A stretch of DNA of 64,000 nt from Streptomyces corynorhini (GTDB lineage: Bacteria > Actinomycetota > Actinomycetes > Streptomycetales > Streptomycetaceae): contig NZ_QQNA01000011.1 of assembly GCF_003346515.1 (NCBI RefSeq), positions 286-64,285 of the forward strand, given 5' to 3'. How positions within the stretch are numbered: the stretch's first letter is position 1; the number at the start of each line of letters is the position of its first letter. Shown here in pieces: positions 1 through 7,642 of the stretch. The translations under genes and the position numbers were made by a program. A model generated the notes under the pieces. That model made no database searches. It worked only from the letters and a program-made list of their open reading frames with translations, and was not told the origin of the DNA.

Positions 1-38
1 ACGCCCGACCGCGCCGACGCGTCGGCGCGGTCGGGCGT
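1..38. repeat. Perfect 38-bp palindrome inside a coding sequence
   Basis: Bases 1-19 are the exact reverse complement of bases 20-38. The palindrome encodes the Asp/Ala/Ser/Arg-rich linker of the secreted protein on the minus strand. It has no loop, so it would form a cruciform or a very stable mRNA hairpin shortly after the start codon. It may extend beyond the window. Confidence 0.8.
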
Positions 39-161
39 GCTGGCCGAAGGGGATCCCGGCTCCGTCGGGGCGGCCAGCGCGTGCGGCGCCGCGCCGAACA
101 GCCCGCCGATCACCGCCACGGCCACCGCGGTCGCCGTCCGCCTGCCATGTCCGAACTGCAT
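1..161 (-). CDS. Secreted protein, N-terminal fragment (runs off left edge)
   Basis: A reading frame starts at the ATG at 161-159 and stays open to the window edge, so only 53 residues are visible. It begins MQFGHGRRTATAVAVAVIGG and continues LFGAAPHALAAP, a clear Sec signal peptide: a basic n-region (HGRR), an Ala/Val/Ile hydrophobic core and an ALA-A cleavage motif near residue 32. The mature part starts as a Ser/Pro/Asp-rich linker. An AGGAG ribosome-binding site lies about 10 nt upstream of the start on the minus strand. The function cannot be told because the main domain lies outside the window. A perfect 38-bp palindrome at 1-38 falls inside the frame. Start and signal peptide are seen directly; secretion is inferred. 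Confidence 0.72.
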   Translation of the reverse strand, partial: MQFGHGRRTATAVAVAVIGGLFGAAPHALAAPTEPGSPSASTPDRADASARSG

Positions 162-501
162 GGGGCTCCCCTCCTGCGGCCTGGTCGGAGCCAGGCGATC
201 CGGCCGAGCGGCCCCGAGCCCACCACCCCCGTGGTGAGGGTGTCAATGCGCGTGGCCATTGTGTCGGATTTGCCCGTTGTGATAGTCAAGACCTGTCCTT
301 CCCTCGCGGGATCGAAGGGGACTCGTAAGGGTCTCGTGGGAGCCTCGCGGGGGTTTCCCGGAGGTCTCGCGGGGGTCTCGTGAGGGGCGCGCGGGGAACA
401 GATCGTGACTCGGCGCACGTTTACCGGCCATACACGTCTGTGGCCCCGCCCGCTGGGTAGGGCTGGCTGTGACCTGTTCCCCTTCCATGGGAGGCGCCAT
501 C
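162..501. other. Intergenic region with degenerate GGTCTCG(T/C)GGGG repeats
   Basis: No convincing gene is seen here. A possible minus-strand -35 box (TTGACT, 289-284) for the secreted protein lies with weak -10 candidates near 265-258. Between about 327 and 385 the sequence GGTCTCGTGGG / CCTCGCGGGGG / GGTCTCGCGGGG / GGTCTCGTGAGGGG recurs about four times. Short frames crossing this stretch on both strands lack good starts. Confidence 0.4.
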
Positions 502-735
502 ATGGCGGCATCCGCGCAGCTTCTTCTCTCCGCCCTTTCCAAACAGGCGGAGCCCGCCCCGCTGACCAGCGAGCCCCCGCTCGCGGAGGCGGGCGCGGGA
601 CCGCTCACCAGCGAGCCCCCGCTGGCCGACGCGGCACCCCTCACCAGCGAGCCCCCGCTCGCCGACACCGCGCCGCTGACCAGCGAGCCGACCGCGCCCG
701 GCACGGCGGGCGGCACGGAGTACCCAGGAGTCTGA
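502..735 (+). CDS. Small Pro-rich tandem-repeat peptide, unrecognised
   Basis: A 77-codon frame starts at ATG 502, with GGGAGG as a possible ribosome-binding site about 9 nt upstream. It opens MAASAQLLLSALSKQAEP and then carries four tandem copies of PLTSEPPLA(E/D), the last degenerate, ending in a short Gly/Thr tail. The repeats differ mostly at synonymous third positions (CTG/CTC, CCG/CCC, GCG/GCC). That suggests selection on the peptide rather than a fresh DNA duplication. It ends 28 nt before malQ, so it may be co-transcribed. No family is recognised. It could be a small structural or regulatory peptide, a multi-repeat precursor or a fortuitous frame; an in-frame ATG at 469 is an alternative start without a good ribosome-binding site. 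Confidence 0.5.
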   Translation: MAASAQLLLSALSKQAEPAPLTSEPPLAEAGAGPLTSEPPLADAAPLTSEPPLADTAPLTSEPTAPGTAGGTEYPGV

Positions 736-763
736 ACAATCGAACAGTCGAACAGGAGTAGGT

Positions 764-2857
764 ATGGGCTTGGCCAGGCTCGCCGAGCTGCACGGTGTCG
801 CCACCGCGTACTCACCCTCCCCGGGCGTCACCGTCCCGGTCCCCGACGACACGGTCGTCTCCGTGCTCGCCGCCCTGGACGTCGACGCGTCCGGCCCCGC
901 GGCGGTGGCGGAGGCGCTGAGCCGCGCCGAGTCCGCCGCCGCGAGCCGCCTGCTGCCCCCGACGGTGGTCCTGTGGGCCGACGGGGCGGGCGGCGCGACC
1001 GCCGCCGCCCCGCCGCCCGCCCTCGCCGCCCTGCCGCCCGGCACGACGCTCCGGGTGGAGACCGAGCGGGGCGGGACGGTGGAGCTGCCGCGCACCGCCC
1101 CGGACGACGCCGCCGCCGTATGGGCGCGGCTACCGCTCGGCGTCCACGTGCTGGCAGCCGAGGCCCCCGACGGCCGCGCGCGGCGCGCCACCTTGGTCCA
1201 CGCGCCCGCCCGCGTCCCGCAGCCGCCCGCCCGCACCCACGGCTTCCTGGTCCAGCTCTACTCCCTCCTGTCCGCCCGCTCCTGGGGCATGGGCGACCTC
1301 GGCGACCTGGCCGAACTCGCCGGCTGGTCCGGCCGGGCCCTCGGCGCCGGTTTCGTGCAGATCAACCCGCTGCACGCCGCCGTACCCGGCGCCCCCACCG
1401 ACCCCTCTCCGTACCGCCCCTCCTCGCGGAGCTTCCCCGACCCGGTGCATCTGCGGATCGAGGACGTACCGGAGTACGCGTACGTGCGCGGCGCCGACCG
1501 GGAGCGGCTCGACGCCCTCGTGGAGCGCGCGGCGCGGCTGCGGGCCTCGGTCCTGGAGAAGGACGCGCTGATCGACCGCGACGCCGTCTGGGAGCTGAAG
1601 CGCGCCGCCCTGGAGATCCTCGACACCGTTCCGCTCGGCCCCGGCCGCCGCGCCGCCTACTGCGACTTCCTGGCCGACCGGGGCACGGCCCTGGAGGACC
1701 ACGCCACCTGGTGCGCCCTCGCCGAGACACACGGCCCGCGCTGGTCCCAGTGGCCCGCCGCGCTGCGCGACCCGCGCTCCCCGGAGACCGCCGAGGCCCG
1801 GCGGCTGCTGCGCGACCGCGTCGACTTCCACTCCCGGCTCGCCTGGCTGACCGACGAACAGCTCGCGGGCGCCTGCCGGGCCGCCCGGGAGTCCGGTATG
1901 GCCGTCGGGATCGTCCACGACCTCGCCGTCGGCGTCCACCCCGAGGGCGCGGACGCCTGGGCCCGCGGGGACGCCTTCGCCGCCGGCATGTCGGTCGGCG
2001 CCCCGCCCGACGCCTTCAACGCGCTCGGCCAGGACTGGGGGCTGCCCCCGTGGCGCCCCGACGCGCTGGCCGCGTCCGGTTACGCCCCGTTCCGCGACCT
2101 GCTCAAGAGCCTCCTGCGGCACGCGGGAGCGCTCAGGATCGACCATGTGATGGGCCTGTTCCGGCTCTGGTGGGTCCCCGAGGGGCGGCGCGCCACCGAC
2201 GGTACGTACGTGCGGTACGACGCCGAGGCGATGCTCGCCGTCCTCGCCCTGGAGGCCCATCGCGCGGGCGCCGTCGTCATAGGGGAGGACCTGGGCACGG
2301 TCGAGCCCGGCGTCCGTGAGGCGCTGGAGCGGCGCGGAGTCCTCGGCACCTCCGTCCTCTGGTTCGAACGCGACTGGGAGGGCACGGGCCGCCCGCTCGC
2401 CCCCGAGACCTGGCGGGCCGGCTGCGTGGCCACCGCCACCACCCACGACCTGCCCTCCACCGCCGCCCGCCTCACCGGCGAGCACGTGGAGCTGCGCCAC
2501 CGGCTCGGACTGCTCGGCCGCCCGCTGGAGCGGGAGCAGGCCGAGGACCGCGCCGAGGTCGCCGAGTGGCTCGCCGCGCTCACCCGGCTGGGGCTGCTCC
2601 CGGAGGGCGACGGCAGCGAGGAGGAGGACATCCGCGCCGTCTACCGCTTCCTGCTGCGCACCCCGGCCCGGATGGTAGGCGTCTGGCTCCCGGACACGGT
2701 CGGCGACCGCCGCCCGCAGAACCTCCCCGGCACCTGGGACCAGTACCCGAACTGGCGCCTGCCCCTCGCCGACGCCACCGGCCGCCCGACCACCCTGGAA
2801 CAGCTCGCGGCCTCGCCCCGTCTGCACCGCCTGATGGACGTCCTGCGCCCGCGCTGA
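764..2857 (+). CDS. malQ: 4-alpha-glucanotransferase (amylomaltase)
   Basis: The 697-residue GH77 enzyme transfers maltosyl or glucosyl units between alpha-1,4-glucans in cytosolic maltodextrin/glycogen metabolism. GH77 landmarks are present: RIDHVMGLFRLWWVPEG with the nucleophile Asp460, GEDLGTVEPGV with acid/base Glu508, TTHDLPS with Asp562, and the SPYRPSSRSFPDPVHL substrate-loop segment around residue 224. The length fits the long actinobacterial form with an N-terminal extension before the barrel. AGGAG lies 7 nt before the ATG. The small repeat peptide is immediately upstream, and a stem-loop overlaps the stop. Function is confident by family. Confidence 0.96.
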   Translation: MGLARLAELHGVATAYSPSPGVTVPVPDDTVVSVLAALDVDASGPAAVAEALSRAESAAASRLLPPTVVLWADGAGGATAAAPPPALAALPPGTTLRVETERGGTVELPRTAPDDAAAVWARLPLGVHVLAAEAPDGRARRATLVHAPARVPQPPARTHGFLVQLYSLLSARSWGMGDLGDLAELAGWSGRALGAGFVQINPLHAAVPGAPTDPSPYRPSSRSFPDPVHLRIEDVPEYAYVRGADRERLDALVERAARLRASVLEKDALIDRDAVWELKRAALEILDTVPLGPGRRAAYCDFLADRGTALEDHATWCALAETHGPRWSQWPAALRDPRSPETAEARRLLRDRVDFHSRLAWLTDEQLAGACRAARESGMAVGIVHDLAVGVHPEGADAWARGDAFAAGMSVGAPPDAFNALGQDWGLPPWRPDALAASGYAPFRDLLKSLLRHAGALRIDHVMGLFRLWWVPEGRRATDGTYVRYDAEAMLAVLALEAHRAGAVVIGEDLGTVEPGVREALERRGVLGTSVLWFERDWEGTGRPLAPETWRAGCVATATTHDLPSTAARLTGEHVELRHRLGLLGRPLEREQAEDRAEVAEWLAALTRLGLLPEGDGSEEEDIRAVYRFLLRTPARMVGVWLPDTVGDRRPQNLPGTWDQYPNWRLPLADATGRPTTLEQLAASPRLHRLMDVLRPR

Positions 2858-2866
2858 CGCGGGCGC
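2845..2866 (+). terminator. Stem-loop at malQ stop
   Basis: GCGCCCGCG and CGCGGGCGC form a 9-bp perfect stem with a 4-nt loop that overlaps the malQ stop codon. It has no U-tract, as is usual for streptomycete terminators. Confidence 0.5.
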
Positions 2867-2925
2867 GGCACGGCTTGCGGCACCCCGGCCGCGCGGTCCG
2901 CCCGGCCATTCGCTACGTTTGCACC

Positions 2926-3168
2926 GTGGACAAGAAGAACGCTCTGCGCGCCGGGGCCCTGACGGCCGGTACGACGCTGATGATGCTGCTCATGACGTCC
3001 CCGGCGCTCGCGCTGACCCGCGACGACGGCGACGACCCGGGACCGGGCCTGAGCGTCGGCGAGACGCTGGGGCTGTTCGTCGTGGCTCCCCTGGTGATCT
3101 TCGCCGTCATCACCGGCCTGGTCATGGTTCTCGACAAGTCGCGCAAGCAGGACCACGGGCACGCCTGA
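2926..3168 (+). CDS. Small membrane protein, unknown function
   Basis: An 80-residue protein starts with GTG at 2926 (VDKKNALRAGALTAG...). Residues 7-30 form a hydrophobic signal-like segment ending SPALALT. An acidic Asp/Gly stretch (RDDGDDPGPG) follows, then a second hydrophobic helix (about 47-67, LGLFVVAPLVIFAVITGLVM) and a basic tail (DKSRKQDHGHA). It is probably a small membrane protein with one helix after signal cleavage, or two helices. There is no ribosome-binding site; a TACGTT -10-like hexamer lies 6 nt before the GTG, so the mRNA may be leaderless. The frame is open further upstream, but that part overlaps malQ. Function unknown. Confidence 0.75.
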   Translation: MDKKNALRAGALTAGTTLMMLLMTSPALALTRDDGDDPGPGLSVGETLGLFVVAPLVIFAVITGLVMVLDKSRKQDHGHA

Positions 3169-3175
3169 CCCACCG

Positions 3176-3313
3176 GTCCTCCGGACCAGCCGGTCCTCCG
3201 ACGCGCCGGTCCTCCGACCGCCTGTCCTTCCGACCGGCTGTCCTCCGGCGCGCCTGTCTTCCGACCGCCGGTTCCACCGGCCACAGGTCCTTCCGGCCAC
3301 CGGTCCTTCCGCG
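3176..3313. repeat. 16-bp tandem minisatellite, about nine copies
   Basis: The core GGTCCTCCG(A)CCG recurs with its GTCCT/GTCTT/GTTCC element at 3176, 3193, 3209, 3224, 3240, 3256, 3271, 3287 and 3303. The spacing is 15-17 nt throughout. It fills the gap between a plus-strand membrane protein gene and the convergent kinase gene. No start codon with a ribosome-binding site leads a frame through it, so it is treated as non-coding. Confidence 0.75.
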
Positions 3314-3343
3314 ACCGCCCCGCACCTGAGGTGCCGGGCGGTC
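3313..3343. terminator. Bidirectional stem-loop between convergent genes
   Basis: GACCGCCC at 3313-3320 pairs with GGGCGGTC at 3336-3343. After one mismatch, GCACC pairs with GGTGC around a 3-nt loop. It lies just past the 3' end of the minus-strand kinase gene and could serve both converging transcripts. Confidence 0.65.
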
Positions 3344-3367
3344 GTCCCCGTCGACCCGGGCGGTACG

Positions 3368-5008
3368 TCAGCCGGGCAGCCGCCAGAACTGGTTCGGGTT
3401 GCCCAGGCAGTCCCAGAGCGCCAGCTCCGTACCGTTCTCGGTGTTGCCCTGGGGGATGTCCAGGCACCGCCCCGAGCCGGTGTTCCTGAGGGCTCCGTCC
3501 GGCTGCGGCTCCCACTTCTGGGCGTCGGACCCGTTGCACTCCCACAGCCGTACGGGCGTGCCGTTCTGCGTGCCGCTCCACTCGACGTCCATGCACTTGC
3601 CCAGGGCCTTCAACTGGCCCTCGTCCGTCGCCTGCCAGCGCTGGGCGTCGGTGCCGTTGCAGGTCCACATCTGGAGCACCGTGCCGTCCTGCGGGTCGGA
3701 GTTGGCGATGTGCACGCAGGTGTCGTTCAGGCCCGTCAGCGGTCCCTCGACGGGGGCGGGTTCCTCGGGCGCCGGTTCCTCGGGTGCGGGCTCTTCCGGG
3801 AGCTTCACGTTCGAGGGGGAGGCCGAGGAGCCGGCCGTCCCGGGGGACTTGGAGGTGTCCGAGCCCTCGCGCATGAGGACGGCCGTCAGCGAGCCCGCGA
3901 CGACGACGAGGACGGCGGCTGCCGCGCCCGCCCACCGGATGGCGCGGCGCCGGTCGCGACCGGGCGAAGCCCCGGCCGTCCCCGCGCCCGCGCCCGTACC
4001 CCCTGCCGTACCCGCTGCCGGGGCCAGCGCCGTCATCGGAGCGGTCCTGGGGGCCGTCGCGGCGCCGGCGAGGGTGACGTCCGCGGGCGTGAAGTCCGCG
4101 GGAGCGATGTCCGTGGGAGCGGAGTTCGACGCCACCGTTCGCGCCGGATCGGTAACAGGGCTCTCGGCCTCGGCCACGAGCGCGCGGTACACCTGGTTCT
4201 CGGTGAGGGAGGCCCGGACGTCGCACCGCCGGATGATCTCCGCCGGGTCGGGCCGGAGCGCGGGATCCGTGGCGACGCAGGCCGTGATCAGTTCCGCGAC
4301 CCTGCTGTCCACACCGGTGAGGTCGATCTCGCCCTTCATACTGCGGTACACCACCGACGCCATGGTCGAACCGAACGGCGCCCGCCCGGTCGCCGCGTAG
4401 GCCATCGTGGCGCCGAGCGCGAACATGTCCGCGGCGGGCCCGACCGGCCCCTCGGTCATCGCTTCGGGCGCGGTGTAACCGAGGCTGCCCACCGTCTGTC
4501 CTGCCTGGGTCAGCACGGTGTGGTCCGTGGCGCGCGCGATGCCGAAGTCGATCAGCCGGGGACCGACGGACGACAGGATGATGTTCTGGGGCTTCAGGTC
4601 GCGGTGGCTGACCCCGCGCGCGTGCACATCCGCCAGCGCCTCCGCGAGCGCCGCGAACAGGAGCAGGCACACCTCCGCCGACAGCCCCTCCGCCGTCGGC
4701 ACGGCCGCGCCGAGCGTGGGGCCGGACACGTACTCGGTCGCCAGCCAGTACGGCTTGGAGGTGACGTCGTAATCCACCAGGGCCGCCGTGTAGGCGCTGC
4801 GCACCCGGCCGACTGTCTCGACCTCGCGCCGGAAGCGGGTCAGTACGTCGGCGGACTGGGCGAAATCGTCCCTGACCACCTTCACCGCGAGCAGCCGGCC
4901 CCCTGGCGAACGTCCGAGGTACACCTGCCCCATGCCTCCGGCACCGATGCGCCCGAGAATGGTGTGGTGGCCGAGCTGGGTGGGGTCATGGGCACGAAGC
5001 TGGTTCAC
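3368..5008 (-). CDS. Receptor-like Ser/Thr protein kinase with extracellular ricin-B lectin domain
   Basis: This 546-residue Hanks-type kinase has a glycine loop (residues 20-27, GRIGAGGMGQ), catalytic Lys43, HRDLKPQN with Asp137, DFG at 154-156 and GYTAPE at 177-182. After the kinase comes an Ala/Pro/Thr-rich linker, an RRR stop-transfer cluster, a transmembrane helix (about 357-378), an EEPAP triple repeat and a C-terminal beta-trefoil (about 427-546) with QRW, QKW and QFW motifs. The topology predicts a cytosolic kinase whose outside domain binds carbohydrate, perhaps wall or mycelial polysaccharide; ligand and targets are unknown. The start is GTG with a poor ribosome-binding site. It lacks the PASTA repeats of PknB, so it is an accessory sensor kinase. 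Domain calls are seen in sequence; signalling role is inferred. Confidence 0.93.
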   Translation of the reverse strand: MNQLRAHDPTQLGHHTILGRIGAGGMGQVYLGRSPGGRLLAVKVVRDDFAQSADVLTRFRREVETVGRVRSAYTAALVDYDVTSKPYWLATEYVSGPTLGAAVPTAEGLSAEVCLLLFAALAEALADVHARGVSHRDLKPQNIILSSVGPRLIDFGIARATDHTVLTQAGQTVGSLGYTAPEAMTEGPVGPAADMFALGATMAYAATGRAPFGSTMASVVYRSMKGEIDLTGVDSRVAELITACVATDPALRPDPAEIIRRCDVRASLTENQVYRALVAEAESPVTDPARTVASNSAPTDIAPADFTPADVTLAGAATAPRTAPMTALAPAAGTAGGTGAGAGTAGASPGRDRRRAIRWAGAAAAVLVVVAGSLTAVLMREGSDTSKSPGTAGSSASPSNVKLPEEPAPEEPAPEEPAPVEGPLTGLNDTCVHIANSDPQDGTVLQMWTCNGTDAQRWQATDEGQLKALGKCMDVEWSGTQNGTPVRLWECNGSDAQKWEPQPDGALRNTGSGRCLDIPQGNTENGTELALWDCLGNPNQFWRLPG

Positions 5009-5060
5009 GGCGGGACCATCTCACATACCCTGTGGGGGAGTTGAACTGGGTATCGATCTG

Positions 5061-5111
5061 ACGGCCGGGGCCCGGCCGTGACGGGCGAGGTCCGGCCGTG
5101 ACGGGCGAGGT
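5061..5111. repeat. Palindrome plus 20-nt tandem duplication
   Basis: An inverted repeat (ACGGCCGGG/CCCGGCCGT, 5061-5079) is followed by two exact tandem copies of CCGGCCGTGACGGGCGAGGT (5072-5091 and 5092-5111). It sits past the 3' end of the minus-strand lipoprotein gene and upstream of the kinase gene. The palindrome may terminate the lipoprotein transcript. Confidence 0.7.
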
Positions 5112-5156
5112 CTGGTCGGCGCTGACGCCCGCCAGAACCGCGACGTTCGCGGGGCG

Positions 5157-5789
5157 TCAGACGATGCGCGGGACGGCACCGGCGACGGTGGTGCTCCAGT
5201 TGGTGACGAGGGGCTTGTCGACGGTGGCGGTGTCGGGGAGCTTGACCTCGGCGGGGTCGGCGTCCTCTTCGGTCACGGAGATGATGAGGAATTCGAACTC
5301 CACGCCGCCGTCCGTGTTGGTGCTCTTGGGGCTGACACCGGTGTAGGCGACGGTGGAGCCGCTCAGCTTGATGGGGTCCTCACCGCCCTGGCCGACGGGG
5401 GAGGCGACGCCTTCGGGCTTGGAACCGAAGGAGACCTCGGGAGTGTTGACGTCCAGGTAGCAGGTGATGCCGGACTTGGCCTTGGCGGTGACGAGGTAGT
5501 AGCCACCGGCCTGGCTCTCCGAAGTGGCCGTGAAGTCCAGGTCGTTGGTGCCGCAGGACTGGCCGTAGCCGTCCTTCTTGTTGTCGTCGGTGGTGTCGCC
5601 GGAGCCGCCCGTGGAGGAGCCGCCCGTGGTCGAGCCGCCCGTGGAGGAGCCGCCCGTGGAGGCGGCGGAGGCGGTGGGAGCCGCGTCGATGTCGTCGGGG
5701 TCACAGGCGGTGGTGGTGGCGGCGAGGGCCGTCACGGCCGCGGCGGCCAGGACGAGGCGGGCGGAACGGGTGGCGAGACGCGAACGCAT
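5157..5789 (-). CDS. Secreted lipoprotein with DUF4232-like domain
   Basis: The 210-residue precursor has a basic n-region (MRSRLATRSAR), an Ala-rich hydrophobic core and a lipobox-like LAATTTAC with Cys29 as the likely lipidated residue; Thr at -3 is unusual. A low-complexity STGG/TTGG repeat linker follows (about 44-66). The C-terminal domain (about 80-210) begins CGTNDLDFTAT and has a second Cys in SGITCYLDV. That matches the DUF4232 pattern of a disulfide-bonded beta sandwich, common in actinobacterial envelope lipoproteins. A GGAGA ribosome-binding site precedes the ATG. The biochemical role is unknown; envelope location is inferred from the signal. Confidence 0.82.
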   Translation of the reverse strand: MRSRLATRSARLVLAAAAVTALAATTTACDPDDIDAAPTASAASTGGSSTGGSTTGGSSTGGSGDTTDDNKKDGYGQSCGTNDLDFTATSESQAGGYYLVTAKAKSGITCYLDVNTPEVSFGSKPEGVASPVGQGGEDPIKLSGSTVAYTGVSPKSTNTDGGVEFEFLIISVTEEDADPAEVKLPDTATVDKPLVTNWSTTVAGAVPRIV

Positions 5790-6306
5790 CTTGTATCTCC
5801 AGCGACTTGTCGGTTGCGGTGTTTCCTGCTGACACCGATCACACTAGGGCCGAGTCGATCCTGAAATGATCCCGTGCATGTCCGGGTTCTGTCCCACCGC
5901 TCCGGTTCCGCGAAAACGCCTCGGATCGCGGCCGATTGCAGCTCAGGGTGGCTGTCCGTGCCCAGGGTCCTGGCCCGTGCGCAGCGCGGCGGCGTAGCGC
6001 GCGTGACGGTCCGGACGGCCGTCGCGAACCGGCGGGGCCGCCCAACCGGCGGGCAGGTGTGGAAATCGCCTTTCGTGCCGCGCCCGTCGACGGTTAGTGT
6101 TTTCGGGCACGGCGAGTGACCCACGAGGAGTGAAAGACATGCCCGGTCGTCCGAGCGCGCGTTGACGTCGTAGGCCGTGATCGGCCCGTCATCGCGTGCT
6201 GCCCCTGAAGTCGCGGCACAGCGAGCCTTCTCCCGCCCGAACCGTCGGCGCCCCTGTGGGGTGCCGGGTGACGGGCCTCGTGGTGAGCGACCCCAGGGAA
6301 TACTCC
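5790..6306. other. Long intergenic region between divergent genes
   Basis: About 510 bp separate the lipoprotein gene and the MFS gene. No full-size gene is supported on either strand. The region is less biased than neighbouring coding DNA and holds a strongly ribosome-bound short ORF at 6139-6165. A less GC-rich patch at about 6093-6104 (GTTAGTGTTTTC) is a likely promoter area for the plus-strand transcript. Confidence 0.45.
6139..6165 (+). CDS. Candidate 8-codon leader peptide (MPGRPSAR)
   Basis: An ATG at 6139 follows a strong GAGGAG ribosome-binding site (6125-6130) at ideal 8-nt spacing and encodes MPGRPSAR before TGA. It lies about 140 nt upstream of the MFS exporter start on the same strand. 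Short translated leaders before efflux genes can act as attenuators, so this may be one. It could also be the remnant of a decayed gene. The evidence is the ribosome-binding site quality only. Confidence 0.35.
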   Translation: MPGRPSAR

Positions 6307-7608
6307 GTGCCGTCAGCGTCCCGTGCCGCATCCGAATCCTCACGGCCTGTTCCGCCAAGCCTCTGGCGGGACGGCGACTTCCGTAGGCTCTGGTTCGGCC
6401 AGACAGCTTCCCAACTGGGCGAACATGCCGCCCTGGTGATCGTTCCGCTCTTCGCCGTCCTGACCCTGCACGCCGACGCCGGTCAGTTGGGCGTCCTGCG
6501 CGCGGTGGGGCAGGCGCCGATCCTGCTGCTCTCGCTCTTCGTCGGCGCGTGGGTGGACGGGTGGCGCACCCGCACGGTCATGGTGCTGACGGACATCGGC
6601 CGGACCTTGGTACTGGGCGCCGCCGCCGTGGCCGGTCTGCTCGGCCGGCTCGGTCTGCCCGCGCTGCTCGTGGTGGCCTTCGCCGTCGGGGCGTTGTCGG
6701 TTTTCTTCGACGTGGCCTATCAGGCGTCCGTCGTACGGCTGGTGGAACGTGACCAGTTGGTGCGGGCCAACAGCGCGCTCGAAGGCAGCCGGTCGGCGGC
6801 CCAGATCGGCGGTCCCGCCCTCGGCGGCGCGTTGGTGTCGCTCCTGTCGGCGCCGGTCGCCGCCGCCTCCGGCGCGCTGTTCTTCGCGCTGTCGTTCCTG
6901 TCGATCCGGCGGATCCAGCGGACCGAATCGGTCCCGGAGCGCCCGGCACGTTCCCCCAGGGTCTGGCGGCGGATCCACGAGGGCCTCCGCTTCGTCGTCG
7001 GCGACGCCACGCTGCGAGCCGTGTGCCTCGCCTCGGGCGCCTTCCAGCTCTCCTTCGCGGCCATGATGACCGTCTACCTGATCTTTTTGCCCCGGGAACT
7101 GGGTCTGTCGGGCACCGCCGTGGGCCTGGTGCTCGCGGCGACGGGACCGGGCGCGCTCCTGGGCTCGGTCCTGGCCGCCCGGCTGCCGAGCAGGTTCGGC
7201 TACGGCGCGGTGCTCGTCTCGGCGGCGGCGCTCGGCGACGGCGTCTTCCTGTGCGTGGCCGCGCTGCACGACTCCTCCGCCATGACGGTTCCCGCGCTCC
7301 TCGCGGTGAGCTTCGTATGCGGGGCAGGCGGCCAGTTGGTGAATGTCACGGTCATGGCCGTCCGGCAGGCCGTCACCCCGGACGGCATGCAGGGGCGCGC
7401 GGCCGCGACCATCACGTTCGTCGGCATGGGGCTGACCCCGCTCGGCTCACTGCTCGGCGGATTCCTCGCGGAGGAGTGGGGCCTGCGCACGGCCCTCCTG
7501 GCGACGGCCGCGGCCATGCTGCTGTCCCCGGCGGCGATGGCCCTGTCCCCGCTCGCGCGGCTGGGACGGGCGCTCCCGGGCGGGCGGGACGCACCGCCGA
7601 CGGCCTGA
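6307..7608 (+). CDS. MFS exporter (MFS_3 / EntS-like)
   Basis: The 433-residue integral membrane protein has about 12 predicted helices. The N-terminal LWRDGDFRRLWFGQTASQLG and GAWVDGWRTR segments are typical of the MFS_3 group (enterobactin and macrolide exporters). The motif-A-like sequence VDGWRTRTVMVLTDIGR lies between helices 2 and 3. The GTG at 6307 is chosen because AGGGA sits 7 nt upstream. GTG at 6280 or 6283, or ATG at 6196, would add a polar N-terminal stretch without a good ribosome-binding site. It is preceded by a possible leader peptide and converges with a VOC gene, suggesting a small accessory block. The substrate is unknown; drug or siderophore efflux is only inferred from the family. 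Confidence 0.87.
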   Translation: MPSASRAASESSRPVPPSLWRDGDFRRLWFGQTASQLGEHAALVIVPLFAVLTLHADAGQLGVLRAVGQAPILLLSLFVGAWVDGWRTRTVMVLTDIGRTLVLGAAAVAGLLGRLGLPALLVVAFAVGALSVFFDVAYQASVVRLVERDQLVRANSALEGSRSAAQIGGPALGGALVSLLSAPVAAASGALFFALSFLSIRRIQRTESVPERPARSPRVWRRIHEGLRFVVGDATLRAVCLASGAFQLSFAAMMTVYLIFLPRELGLSGTAVGLVLAATGPGALLGSVLAARLPSRFGYGAVLVSAAALGDGVFLCVAALHDSSAMTVPALLAVSFVCGAGGQLVNVTVMAVRQAVTPDGMQGRAAATITFVGMGLTPLGSLLGGFLAEEWGLRTALLATAAAMLLSPAAMALSPLARLGRALPGGRDAPPTA

Positions 7609-7642
7609 GGGCGACGAGACGGGCCACGGCGCCGACGGCCGC

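Noticed and set aside
1..38. Palindrome at the left edge as a terminator
   Set aside because: It lies inside the open frame of a signal-peptide protein; it has no loop and no downstream T-run.
5943..6140. 65-codon minus-strand frame upstream of the MFS gene
   Set aside because: Lacks a ribosome-binding site and any family pattern; it lies in a region with weak coding bias.
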